Assembly (NCBI RefSeq): GCF_003003235.1
Contig: NZ_PVUE01000003.1
Span: 245,150 to 281,107, forward strand
Reading direction: 5' to 3'
Length of the DNA: 35,958 nt
Source of the DNA: Antricoccus suffuscus
GTDB lineage: Bacteria > Actinomycetota > Actinomycetes > Mycobacteriales > Antricoccaceae
Made by a program: the position numbers and the translations under genes. The notes under the pieces are model-generated. The model did no database searches. It saw only the letters and a list, made by a program, of their open reading frames with translations, and was not told the DNA's origin. This document shows positions 8,260-18,230 of the stretch, in pieces. The stretch's first letter is position 1; every line of letters starts with the position of its first letter.

Positions 8260-9225
8260 CTAGCCCGCGTGCTTTTTGACCGCGTCGCCTATTTCCTTGG
8301 CGAGGTCGGCGATCCGGGGGCCCCACCGCGAGGCGATGTCGTCGTTGATGGACACGATGCCGTCGTCCTTGACCGCGCGGGTGACGTCCCAGCCGGGTCG
8401 CGCCTTGACGGTCGCCGCATCCTGCCCGCAGCATTTCGTGTCGGCCAGGAAGATGAGGTCGGGGTCGGCGTCGATGACGTACTCGGCGGACAGCTGCGGA
8501 TAGCCGCCGGCGGTGTCGGGCGCCTTGTCGGCGATGTTCTCGAGGTTGAACTTCGAAAGGATCGAGCCGATAAACGTCTTGGACGTGACCGAGTAGCCGG
8601 TGCTGTCGAGCTCCCAGAAATACGTGAGCGGTTTCGATTTCGTTGGCGCGCTGGCGGCCGCGTCGTCGACGGACTTCTTGACCTTGGAAGCGAGCGCGGC
8701 GCCCTCGGTGTCATGGCCGGTGAGCTGGCCGATCTGCTTGAACTGGTCGTACGCCTCGTCCAGCGACTTCGGTGCGGACAGAACGACGGCGGTGATCTTC
8801 AGCTTCGCCAGTGCCTCGACGATGTTGTCCTGGTCATCGGTGAGCAGCACGAGGTCTGGCGCGAACGTCGCGATTGACTCGGCCTTCGGCGCGAAGGCGT
8901 CGAGGTCGGAGACCGGGGCGTCCTTTGGGTAGTTCGAGAGCTTGTCGACGGCCTTGACTTGGTCGCCCGCGCCGACGGCGTACACCGACTCGGTCAGCGA
9001 CGGCGACAGTACGACGATGGACTCGGGCAGCGCCTTGAGATGGATCTTCTTGCCCTCGACGGTGACATCCCGGGGAAACTTCGACGAGTCGCCGGATCCC
9101 TTGCCGGCGGTGCCGCCGCTGGAGTCCGATCCGCAACCGGCGAGGAGCGCAACTACGACGAGTAGGGCGGCGCCGAGAGCGGCAATCGCCGCTCGTCCTG
9201 GTCGTCTGTTGCGGGTGGTGGTCAT
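8260..9225 (-). CDS. ABC transporter substrate-binding lipoprotein (probable cobalamin-binding, BtuF-like)
   Basis: Extracytoplasmic binding lipoprotein, about 321 residues. A basic N-terminus and hydrophobic stretch lead to lipobox LLAGC with the lipidated cysteine at about C31. The mature part has the IVVLSPSLTESVYAVGAGDQV start of the periplasmic-binding fold used by BtuF/FhuD-type proteins, with a long central helix. ATG at 9225 is chosen because AGGAAGG lies 6 nt upstream and the signal peptide begins there; a frame extension to 9417 covers the riboswitch and is not coding. First gene of the operon. Ligand is inferred from the riboswitch. Confidence 0.9.
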   Translation of the reverse strand: MTTTRNRRPGRAAIAALGAALLVVVALLAGCGSDSSGGTAGKGSGDSSKFPRDVTVEGKKIHLKALPESIVVLSPSLTESVYAVGAGDQVKAVDKLSNYPKDAPVSDLDAFAPKAESIATFAPDLVLLTDDQDNIVEALAKLKITAVVLSAPKSLDEAYDQFKQIGQLTGHDTEGAALASKVKKSVDDAAASAPTKSKPLTYFWELDSTGYSVTSKTFIGSILSKFNLENIADKAPDTAGGYPQLSAEYVIDADPDLIFLADTKCCGQDAATVKARPGWDVTRAVKDDGIVSINDDIASRWGPRIADLAKEIGDAVKKHAG

Positions 9226-9351
9226 GTCGTGCCTTCCTGTCGGCTGAGGTGGTGCACTCGCTGACAGGAACCGCGCCGTGAGACCGGATGATCTTGGTGG
9301 CATAAGGACCGTCAAGCGATGAGCTCCGTGTCCTCGAGAGCGCTCGTCGCC
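9226..9351 (-). promoter_or_regulatory. Expression platform with ribosome-site-masking hairpin
   Basis: Leader between the cobalamin aptamer and the binding-protein ATG. On the minus strand TTCCTGTC (9263-9270) is exactly complementary to GACAGGAA (9234-9241), which contains most of the Shine-Dalgarno AGGAAGG of the gene at 9225. The eight-pair stem encloses a 21-nt loop. This suggests control of translation initiation rather than of termination; no U-run follows. Which state the ligand favours cannot be read from the sequence. Confidence 0.55.
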
Positions 9352-9465
9352 GTTGAATCCCAGGCGTCCTGGCTTTCCGACGCGAGTCGAGCCATTTCTC
9401 GTCAGGCGGTCGGTCACAGTTGCGGGTCAGCGCCGGACTTGCACCGGCTTCGCTGAGGAGTCAAC
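9352..9465 (-). promoter_or_regulatory. Cobalamin (B12) riboswitch aptamer
   Basis: Read on the minus strand. The core has GAAGCCGGTGCAAGTCCGG (about 9434-9452), then CCCGCAACTGTGA, and later GGAAAGCCAGGACGCCTG, which matches the B12 box (about 9362-9379). The outer stem can be closed by GTTGA (9461-9465) pairing with TCAAC (9352-9356), reinforced by TCC/GGA. These are the conserved elements of the cobalamin aptamer family; the peripheral arm is short. It precedes the binding-protein/permease/ATPase operon and is the main reason to assign that operon to corrinoid uptake. Confidence 0.88.
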
Positions 9466-9491
9466 AGCAGTACTGTACTAGGTTCGGCAGC

Positions 9492-10124
9492 ATGACCGTC
9501 GTCTCGTACCACACCGTCGCCGCCGACGTGGACGCCGAAATCGAGGTCAAGAAGTCCCGGTTTTTAGCGCGGGTACGACGTATCGAGTCCGAGGCTGACG
9601 CGCGGGCGGTGATTGACGGTTGCCGCAAGGAGTTCTGGGACGCTCGGCACCACTGTTCGGCGTACGTCATCGGGCCGGGCGCCGACCTGACCCGGTCCAA
9701 CGATGACGGGGAACCATCGGGTACGGCGGGCGCACCGATGTTGCAGACCATCGCCGGGCGTTCGCTCAGCGATGTCGTGGCGGTGGTGACGCGTTATTTC
9801 GGCGGCACGCTACTCGGCGCCGGTGGCCTCGTGCGCGCCTATTCCGAGGCCGTCGCGGAGGGACTCGACCGGGCCGGAGTGGTACGCCGCACCAAACGAC
9901 AGGTCGTGGAGATCAGGGTCGCGCCCGCAGTGGTTGGCAAGATCGAGAATCTCGTTCGTGCCAAGGGTTTTGGGATCGTCGGTACGTCGTACGCCGAGTC
10001 GGCGACGTTGGCGGTTGGCATACCGCACGGGCGGCTCGGCGAACTCAGAGCGGTTCTCGCGGGCGAGGGTGAGTACGCCGTGACCGGCGAGGCTTGGACA
10101 GACGAGCCGGCCACCTCGCAGTGA
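9492..10124 (+). CDS. YigZ/IMPACT family protein
   Basis: A 210-residue two-domain protein. The N-terminal UPF0029/IMPACT domain shows KKSRFLARVRRI, then a conserved HHCSAYVIG segment, NDDGEPSGTAGAPML and VVTRYFGGTLLGAGGLVRAY, followed by the C-terminal DUF1949-type domain. Eukaryotic IMPACT acts on GCN1/GCN2 signalling; the bacterial role is unsettled. ATG at 9492 is preferred over an upstream in-frame start at 9420, because the extra 24 residues would lie inside the riboswitch and do not match the family. It is divergent from the transporter operon. A strong hairpin spans its stop codon. Confidence 0.9.
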   Translation: MTVVSYHTVAADVDAEIEVKKSRFLARVRRIESEADARAVIDGCRKEFWDARHHCSAYVIGPGADLTRSNDDGEPSGTAGAPMLQTIAGRSLSDVVAVVTRYFGGTLLGAGGLVRAYSEAVAEGLDRAGVVRRTKRQVVEIRVAPAVVGKIENLVRAKGFGIVGTSYAESATLAVGIPHGRLGELRAVLAGEGEYAVTGEAWTDEPATSQ

Positions 10125-10147
10125 AGTGGCCGGCTCGTGGGTGCTTT
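10103..10147 (+). terminator. Hairpin terminator spanning the yigZ stop
   Basis: CGAGCCGGCCAC (10103-10114) pairs perfectly with GTGGCCGGCTCG (10126-10137), a 12-pair GC-rich stem with an 11-nt loop that contains the yigZ TGA. A short TTTT follows at 10144-10147 after a 6-nt gap. It lies between convergent yigZ and the SDR gene, so it may serve both directions. Confidence 0.7.
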
Positions 10148-10167
10148 TCGGTTAGGCAGATTTCGAG

Positions 10168-10932
10168 CTAGACGGTTTTGGTGTGCCCGCTTCCACCGTC
10201 GGCAACGAGGTTCTGTCCGGTGACCCAGGCCGCATCGTCGGACAGGAAGTACGCCGCGGCTGCGCCGATGTCCTCCGGTACGCCGAGCCGGCCGATCGGG
10301 TAGGCGCGAGCGACCTCGTCTTCCTTGTCGACGTACAGCGCCTCGGCGAACCGGGTCTTGACGACCGCGGGGGAGATCGCGTTGACGCGGACGCCCGGGG
10401 CCATGTCGTCCGACAGCTGCATCGTGAGGTGGATCAGTGCGGCCTTCGAGGTGCCGTAGATGCCGATCGGACCCGCCGATTTCAGGCCGCCGACGGACGC
10501 GATGATGACCATCGATCCACCGTTTTCCTTCCAGGTGCGGTGCCAGACCTGCTGCGCAAGGCCAAGCGTGGAGACCACGTTGGTATCGAGCACCTTGCGT
10601 GCTGTATCGAGCGGAAGGTCGAGCGTCGAGCCGTAGAACGGATTGATGCCGACGTTGCCCACGACGTGGTCGAGGCGGCCGAACTTGTCCATCGCGAGCT
10701 CGATCGCCTCGGCACGGTGGTCCTCGTGCGATGCGTTGCCGGCGAGCGTCAGCAGCCGGTCGCCCGCGTTGAGCCCCTTGGCGGCTTCATCGAGTGATTC
10801 TTGTTTGCGACCGGTGATGACGACCGATCCACCTTCTTGAAGGATCCGTTCGGCGATCCCGAGCCCGATACCACGGCTACCTCCGGTGACGAGTGCTGCT
10901 TTGCCTTCAAAACGGTTAAGTACGCCAGCCAC
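10168..10932 (-). CDS. SDR family oxidoreductase
   Basis: A classical short-chain dehydrogenase/reductase of 254 residues. Seen: TGGSRGIGLGIAE nucleotide-binding glycine motif near the N-terminus, GNVGINPF in place of the usual NNAG-type motif, a catalytic serine in IIASVGG, YGTSK with the YxxxK tyrosine and lysine, and the C-terminal VTGQNLVADGG typical of FabG-like members. GTG at 10932 is chosen because AAGGAG sits 5 nt upstream; longer in-frame starts reach into non-conserved sequence. Substrate unknown. Transcribed divergently from the GNAT gene. Confidence 0.9.
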   Translation of the reverse strand: MAGVLNRFEGKAALVTGGSRGIGLGIAERILQEGGSVVITGRKQESLDEAAKGLNAGDRLLTLAGNASHEDHRAEAIELAMDKFGRLDHVVGNVGINPFYGSTLDLPLDTARKVLDTNVVSTLGLAQQVWHRTWKENGGSMVIIASVGGLKSAGPIGIYGTSKAALIHLTMQLSDDMAPGVRVNAISPAVVKTRFAEALYVDKEDEVARAYPIGRLGVPEDIGAAAAYFLSDDAAWVTGQNLVADGGSGHTKTV

Positions 10933-11013
10933 ATGTACTCCTTCAGTCAGTTTGGTCGGGTTCGTCATGCGATCCCGATCGAGAGTCGATGCGCTCGATC
11001 TTGTCATGATGTT

Positions 11014-11028
11014 CCGAATCGGATTCGG
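11014..11028. promoter_or_regulatory. Inverted repeat in the SDR/GNAT divergent promoter region
   Basis: CCGAATC (11014-11020) and GATTCGG (11022-11028) form a perfect 7-bp inverted repeat around one base. It lies in the 198-nt gap between two divergent genes, where a regulator binding site would be expected. No regulator is encoded next to it and the binding protein is unknown. The rest of the gap holds no other clear element except the GNAT ribosome-binding site. Confidence 0.35.
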
Positions 11029-11130
11029 TTTGTGGTCAAAATCCCGCACACTAATTAGCCTCATGGGGACGACAACGATATGAGACAGTTTCATCGCGCC
11101 TATAGCGGGCGATAATCCAGGAGGTTGCAC

Positions 11131-11583
11131 ATGAAGATCCGCCGATACGAGGACCGTGACCGCGAACCGGCGCTCGCGCTAGCGCCCAGGTTGGTCGAGG
11201 GAATCGCCCCATGGCGCGATGAGAAGGCGGCGCGGGCGTCATACATCGATACCGTCGCGTGGTCGATCGACCATGGCGACGACGACGACATGGCCGTGTT
11301 TGTCGCCGAAGACGACGAGGGTTTCGCCGGCATAGTGACGGTGAAGGAGAAGGGTCACTTCACTGGCCAGAAGGACGCGTACGTCGAAGGCCTCGCCGTG
11401 CAGGAGCGCGTAGCGCGGACCGGGCTAGGCACCAAGCTTATGGATGCCTGCGAGGAGTGGGGCCGCCGTCGCGGCCATCGCCGGTTGATCATCAAGACCG
11501 GCGCCGGCAATAAGGTCGCGCGCGAGTTCTACGCCTCGATCGGCTACGAGGAAGAAGAGGTCAAGCTCAGTAAGGCGCTATAG
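11131..11583 (+). CDS. GNAT family N-acetyltransferase
   Basis: A 150-residue acetyl-CoA-dependent acyltransferase. The acetyl-CoA-binding motif A region reads YVEGLAVQERVARTGLGTKL (R/Q-x-x-G-x-G/A core), followed by a C-terminal FYASIGY segment common to the fold. ATG at 11131 has a full AGGAGG 6 nt upstream (11119-11124). The substrate cannot be deduced. It stands alone between a divergent SDR gene and lysS. Confidence 0.87.
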   Translation: MKIRRYEDRDREPALALAPRLVEGIAPWRDEKAARASYIDTVAWSIDHGDDDDMAVFVAEDDEGFAGIVTVKEKGHFTGQKDAYVEGLAVQERVARTGLGTKLMDACEEWGRRRGHRRLIIKTGAGNKVAREFYASIGYEEEEVKLSKAL

Positions 11584-11652
11584 CGCGCGATAGGCACACG
11601 TCAGGGCACCCTTGGATCATCCGCCGGTAAATCGGTCGCAGACCGCTTACCG

Positions 11653-11664
11653 TAGGGTTCAGGG
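11653..11664 (+). promoter_or_regulatory. Putative leaderless promoter -10 of lysS
   Basis: TAGGGT (11653-11658) fits the actinobacterial TAnnnT -10 hexamer and ends 6 nt before the GTG start at 11665, so transcription could begin at the start codon. No -35 match is obvious. A small palindrome, CGGTCgcaGACCG, lies about 10-20 nt upstream. Confidence 0.45.
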
Positions 11665-13188
11665 GTGCCAAAGGACGAGAAGAACCCCCAGGACTCAGCG
11701 CCCAACCCGGTCGAGGTTGACGACACACCCGAGCAGCTCAAGATTCGCCGCGGAAAACGCGAACGGCTTCTCGCCGAAGGTGTCGAGCCTTATGTAGTTG
11801 GTGTCTCGCGCACGCATTCTCTTGCGCAAGTGCGGGCGGCGTACCCCGATCTGGAAGCAGACCATGCGACTGGTGACCGGGTCGGTATCACCGGTCGGGT
11901 CATTTTCTTTCGCAATTCCGGAAAGCTCTGCTTCGCGACCTTGCGTGAGGGCGGCGTCGAACTTCAAGTGATGATTTCGCTGGCGAAGGTCGGCGAGGAG
12001 GCGCTCGCGCGCTGGAAGTCCGACATCGATCTAGGCGACCATGTATTCGCCGATGGCGAAGTGATCACTTCGAAGCGTGGCGAACTGTCGGTACTAGCCG
12101 ATCGCTTCGAGCTCACCGCTAAAGCGCTGCGTCCGCTTCCAGTCGCGCACAAACCAATGAATGAGGAAACTCGGGTCCGCCAGCGGTACGCCGACCTCAT
12201 CGTGCGTCCGGAAGCGCGACAGATGGTTGAAGTGCGCGGAAAAGCAATAGCCTCGATCCGGGAAACGCTTACGTCGCACGACTACATCGAGGTCGAGACC
12301 CCGATGCTTCAGTCTGTCCAAGGTGGCGCCACGGCTCGGCCATTTACGACGTTTTACAACGCCTACGGTCTTGAGGTGTTCCTGCGGATCGCCCCCGAGC
12401 TCTATCTCAAGCGTTGTGTGGTCGGCGGAATTGATCGGGTATTCGAAATCAATCGGAACTTCCGTAATGAAGGCGCGGACTCGACTCATTCACCGGAATT
12501 CGTCATGTGCGAGTTTTATCAGGCTTACGCCGACTACAACGTCATGGCGGACTTGAGCCGGGAGATCTACCAACGCGCCGCACAGGCGGCCTTGGGCAGC
12601 ATGGTCTTTGACCGCGCCGACGGTACGACGATGGACCTGTCCGGTGAGTGGCGCAGCGCTTCCCTGTATGAGATTACGTCGGAGGCGGCCGGCGTAGAAC
12701 TCACTCCGCAGACACCGCTGGAGACGCTGCACGAAGTCGCGACTCAGAATGGGGTCAAGTTCAGTCCGGATTGGGTAGCCGGAAAGGTGCTCGAGGAAAT
12801 TTTCGAGACGCTCTGCCGAGATCAGCTTCGTGGCCCGATCTTCATTCGGGACTTCCCGCTAGATACCAGTCCACTTGTGCGCTCGCATCGCAGCATCGAA
12901 GGCGTCGTCGAAAAGTGGGATCTCTACATCGACGGAATGGAGTGCGGGACCGGCTACTCCGAATTGGTTGACCCGGTTATTCAGCGCGAGCGGTTTATCG
13001 AACAATCCGCGGCCCGCGATGCCGGCGATAACGAGGCTATGCAAATCGATGAGGACTTCTTGCGTGCTCTGGAATACGGCATGCCGCCATCGGGTGGTGT
13101 GGGCCTCGGTATCGACCGGATGTTGCAAGTGCTGACCGGCCGCGGTATCCGCGAAACGATTCTCTTTCCGTTCGTCAGGCCGGAGTAA
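11665..13188 (+). CDS. lysS: Lysyl-tRNA synthetase (class II)
   Basis: Charges tRNA-Lys with lysine in the cytoplasm; 507 residues, the usual length. An N-terminal OB-fold anticodon-binding domain (about 55-170, including VGITGRVIFFRNSGKLCF) is followed by the class II catalytic core: motif 1 around YIEVETPMLQ, motif 2 FRNEGADSTHSPEF, and motif 3 GVGLGIDRML. The GTG start at 11665 follows a TAGGGT element and has no strong Shine-Dalgarno. The neighbours lsr2 and clpC match the conserved mycobacterial order lysS-lsr2-clpC. Confidence 0.97.
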   Translation: MPKDEKNPQDSAPNPVEVDDTPEQLKIRRGKRERLLAEGVEPYVVGVSRTHSLAQVRAAYPDLEADHATGDRVGITGRVIFFRNSGKLCFATLREGGVELQVMISLAKVGEEALARWKSDIDLGDHVFADGEVITSKRGELSVLADRFELTAKALRPLPVAHKPMNEETRVRQRYADLIVRPEARQMVEVRGKAIASIRETLTSHDYIEVETPMLQSVQGGATARPFTTFYNAYGLEVFLRIAPELYLKRCVVGGIDRVFEINRNFRNEGADSTHSPEFVMCEFYQAYADYNVMADLSREIYQRAAQAALGSMVFDRADGTTMDLSGEWRSASLYEITSEAAGVELTPQTPLETLHEVATQNGVKFSPDWVAGKVLEEIFETLCRDQLRGPIFIRDFPLDTSPLVRSHRSIEGVVEKWDLYIDGMECGTGYSELVDPVIQRERFIEQSAARDAGDNEAMQIDEDFLRALEYGMPPSGGVGLGIDRMLQVLTGRGIRETILFPFVRPE

Positions 13189-13315
13189 CTCGTAGCGGTC
13201 CGCATAATGCCGTTTCGCTCGGCAATTTGTGATGCCTGTGTGAATTGCAACGCGCCATCACGGAATGGCCGCGCGGCGCAGCCAAAACATGTGTATTGTT
13301 TCGCTACGAAATTGT

Positions 13316-13321
13316 TATCTA
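13316..13321 (+). promoter_or_regulatory. Putative lsr2 promoter -10
   Basis: TATCTA at 13316-13321 lies in an AT-richer stretch about 20 nt before the lsr2 ATG. GTATTG, 17 nt upstream, is a weak -35 candidate. A promoter of its own would fit the need for high nucleoid-protein expression, but the -35 match is poor. Confidence 0.35.
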
Positions 13322-13341
13322 GGCTACGGAAGTAAACACAC

Positions 13342-13665
13342 ATGGCACGCCAGATCCAAGTAAAGCTCATCGATGACATCGACGGATCGGAAGCTTCCGA
13401 GTCCGTTTCGTTCGGGCTCGATGGCGCGACGTACGAGATTGACCTGACGAAGAAGAATGCCGCCGCACTCCGCAACGCGTTGACGAAGTATGTCGGTGCG
13501 GCTCGCAAAGTCACCGGCGGGCGCAAATCTGCCGCCAAGTCCGCGACCGTCGACCGTGAAAAGAACAACGCGGTCCGTCAGTGGGCGCGCAAGAACGGCC
13601 ACAAGGTGAGCGATCGCGGGCGTATTTCTGCGGAAATAATGAGCGCGTACGACGCGGCGCACTAA
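13342..13665 (+). CDS. lsr2: Nucleoid-associated protein Lsr2
   Basis: Bridges AT-rich DNA and silences transcription, the actinobacterial counterpart of H-NS. At 107 residues it has the normal length. The N-terminal dimerisation domain contains VKLIDDIDGSEA and VSFGLDGATYEIDL; the C-terminal DNA-binding domain carries RQWARKNGHKVSDRGRI, whose RGR loop inserts in the minor groove. Followed by a strong terminator, so it is separated from the next gene. Confidence 0.97.
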   Translation: MARQIQVKLIDDIDGSEASESVSFGLDGATYEIDLTKKNAAALRNALTKYVGAARKVTGGRKSAAKSATVDREKNNAVRQWARKNGHKVSDRGRISAEIMSAYDAAH

Positions 13666-13683
13666 TTCCAGAGCCAGCGCAAT

Positions 13684-13715
13684 AAAGAGCCGGTCGCATT
13701 TGCGACCGGCTCTTT
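13684..13715 (+). terminator. lsr2 intrinsic terminator
   Basis: AAAGAGCCGGTCGCA (13684-13698) pairs with TGCGACCGGCTCTTT (13701-13715): 15 complementary bases in each arm around two bases, with the T-rich end forming the tail. It sits 18 nt after the lsr2 stop. Confidence 0.85.
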
Positions 13716-13765
13716 GCGATTGGGTAGTGTGGCGGATAAGAGTCCATCGTCACGAGGGAATGCCC

Positions 13766-15382
13766 ATGCAAGTCCATGAAGCGATAGCCGCCGCACTGCT
13801 CGAGCACGACGTTGACACAGTCTTCGGTCTGATGGGCGATGCCAACATGCTGTACCTGACCAGCTACCAAAAGCAGGGCGGGCGATTCGTGGGTGCCGCA
13901 CACGAAGGTAACTCGGTCGGCATGGCAGATGCTTATGCCCGCCTGACGGGGAAGACCGGCGTCGCGTCGGTGACGCACGGCCCCGCCCTGACCAATACTC
14001 TTACGTCGCTAGTCGAGGCGGTTCGAAGCCGTAGCAACGTACTTCTCATCACCGGCGATACGCCGCCCGAACCGACGTACTTCCAGCAGGTCGATATCGC
14101 GGCGGTCGCGGCCGCGGCGGGTGCCGGCTACGAGAAGGTGTACCGGCCGAAGACTTTGGTGCGAGATCTCAACCGGGCGTTGCAGCGGGTCACCTCCGAA
14201 CAACGCGCGATCGTGCTGGACATACCGATCTCGATGATGCAGGCCGACGTCGGAGATCAGGCGGTAGCCGGCCGGGCCGTGGCGCCGGCCCTCGGTACGC
14301 CGGATCAGGACGCGTTGGAGCGCGCCGTCGGGCTTGCGCTGAGCGCTAACCGACCGGTCGTGCTCGCCGGCCGCGGTGCCGTCGACTCGGGCGCGCGTGA
14401 CGAGCTTGTCGCGCTCGCCGAGAAGCTCGGTGCGCCGCTCGCGACGACCTTGCTCGGCAAGGACTACTTCGCCGGCCAACCGCAAAACCTTGGCATCTAC
14501 GGCAACCTTTCGCACAGTGTCGCCTCCGGCGCAATCGGAGAGGCCGACTGTGTGCTCGTCTTCGGTGCCAGCCTCAATGCGTATACGTCGCATGGTGGGT
14601 CGCTGTTTGCGGGCAAGAAGGTCGTCCATGTCGACGCGGACCCGGGGCGGTTCGGTTGGTACACGCCGGTGACCGAGCCGATCGCGGCGGACGCCCGACT
14701 GACCGCGGCGGCGATGAACGCGCTGATCGACGAGGCCGGCCACAAGCCCAACACCGGATGGGTCTCCGGCCTGCAGAAAGCGCTCGCCGAGTACTCGCCC
14801 CGGGACGCATTCAAGGACCGCTCGGGCGTGGACACCGTCGACATCCGTACGGCGATGATCCGGCTCAACGAGTTGTTGCCGGCGAAACACAACCTCGTCA
14901 CCGACATCGGCCGGTTCGTGCTCGGCGCGTGGCCCTACCTGCATGTGGCGGATCCGGCCGACTTCACCACGATGGGCGCATTCGGGTCGATCGGTCTTGG
15001 CATGGGCGGCGCGGTTGGCGTGGCGGTCGCCAAGCCGGACCAGCCGACCGTGGCGGTGTTCGGCGACGGCGGTTTCATGATGAACCTCGCCGACTTCACC
15101 ACCGCGATCCGGGAGAAGCTCAACATCCTGTTCGTCGTACTCAATGACGGTGCGTACGGCGCCGAGCACTACAAGTTGCGCGACTACGGCGTAGACCCGG
15201 ACTACTCGCTGACGACCTGGCCCGAACTTGCGCCGATGGCGGAGGCGATGGGGGCGCGTGCAGCGACGATCCGCAAGATCGAGGAGTTTGACGCCGTACC
15301 GGACCTGCTGGCCGCAGGTGAGGGTCCGTGCCTCATCGACGTACGTCTAGACCCCAATCTCAACATTCTCGACGAACAGTAA
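13766..15382 (+). CDS. Thiamine-diphosphate-dependent enzyme (acetolactate synthase/benzoylformate decarboxylase-like)
   Basis: A 538-residue enzyme with the three-domain layout of the acetolactate synthase/2-oxoacid decarboxylase superfamily. The N-terminal Pyr domain has the cofactor-activating glutamate in AAHEGNSVGMADAYAR; the C-terminal PP domain has GDGGFMMNLADF ending with NDGAYG, the GDG-x(about 25)-N signature for Mg-ThDP. ATG at 13766 is chosen because GAGGG lies 7 nt upstream; ATG at 13760 is too close to that site. The exact reaction is not clear from motifs. It stands between lsr2 and clpC, genes that are adjacent in mycobacteria, so it looks like a local insertion. Confidence 0.88.
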   Translation: MQVHEAIAAALLEHDVDTVFGLMGDANMLYLTSYQKQGGRFVGAAHEGNSVGMADAYARLTGKTGVASVTHGPALTNTLTSLVEAVRSRSNVLLITGDTPPEPTYFQQVDIAAVAAAAGAGYEKVYRPKTLVRDLNRALQRVTSEQRAIVLDIPISMMQADVGDQAVAGRAVAPALGTPDQDALERAVGLALSANRPVVLAGRGAVDSGARDELVALAEKLGAPLATTLLGKDYFAGQPQNLGIYGNLSHSVASGAIGEADCVLVFGASLNAYTSHGGSLFAGKKVVHVDADPGRFGWYTPVTEPIAADARLTAAAMNALIDEAGHKPNTGWVSGLQKALAEYSPRDAFKDRSGVDTVDIRTAMIRLNELLPAKHNLVTDIGRFVLGAWPYLHVADPADFTTMGAFGSIGLGMGGAVGVAVAKPDQPTVAVFGDGGFMMNLADFTTAIREKLNILFVVLNDGAYGAEHYKLRDYGVDPDYSLTTWPELAPMAEAMGARAATIRKIEEFDAVPDLLAAGEGPCLIDVRLDPNLNILDEQ

Positions 15383-15434
15383 CGCCAGGTCAGGGCGATG
15401 TTCGCTATCGGCGTAGCGACGAAACAGGCACAGT

Positions 15435-15461
15435 GGAACACCAGCCCGCGGATTACACGTT
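15435..15461 (+). promoter_or_regulatory. SigH/SigR-like promoter of clpC
   Basis: GGAAC (15435-15439), an 18-nt spacer, then CGTT (15458-15461) fit the GGAAY-N17/18-(C/G)GTT consensus of the thiol-oxidative/heat-stress ECF sigma factors SigH of mycobacteria/corynebacteria and SigR of Streptomyces. clpC belongs to such regulons in actinobacteria. The predicted start near 15468 would leave an 80-nt leader. Downstream, CGCAACACTGCG (15474-15485) is a small palindrome somewhat like a ClgR site but with a 6-nt rather than 5-nt spacer. Confidence 0.5.
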
Positions 15462-15546
15462 TAATGGGTTACTCGCAACACTGCGCACTGTCCCGTCGGC
15501 GGTCCAAGCCAGATCCGGCGCCGAAGACGGTATAAGGAGTTAATTC

Positions 15547-18105
<2,559 letters not shown>

Positions 18106-18125
18106 TAGCCGCTTCTAGTCACGTC

Positions 18126-18171
18126 AAAGTTCCCCTTGTATCGCCATCATCGGCGAGACAAGGGGAACTTT
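18126..18171. terminator. Bidirectional terminator between clpC and the FBP-domain gene
   Basis: AAAGTTCCCCTTGT (18126-18139) pairs with ACAAGGGGAACTTT (18158-18171), a perfect 14-bp stem whose loop can form an extra TCGCC/GGCGA stem. A/T ends on both sides allow it to work in either direction for the convergent genes clpC (+) and the gene at 18231 (-). Confidence 0.85.
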
Positions 18172-18230
18172 CTTGCGACAAGGGCGCGGACCCGACGGCG
18201 ACCGGTCGAGTAGCCCATCAGTGCGCCGGC

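Noticed and set aside
6377-9225. Assignment of the ABC operon to siderophore uptake.
   Set aside because: The protein families allow it, but the leader has a cobalamin aptamer and no IdeR-like iron box was seen.
9226-9417. N-terminal extension of the binding protein to 385 residues.
   Set aside because: It would translate the riboswitch leader and put the signal peptide in the interior of the protein.
11101-11594. Near-identical TATAGCG(G/C)GCGATA strings flanking the GNAT gene (about 11101-11114 and 11581-11594).
   Set aside because: Only 14 bp with one mismatch; the right copy includes the stop codon, and no duplication or mobile-element structure surrounds them.
14009-15169. Minus-strand ORF of 386 codons over the ThDP enzyme.
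   Set aside because: Antisense frame to a gene with full ThDP motifs; no domain of its own.
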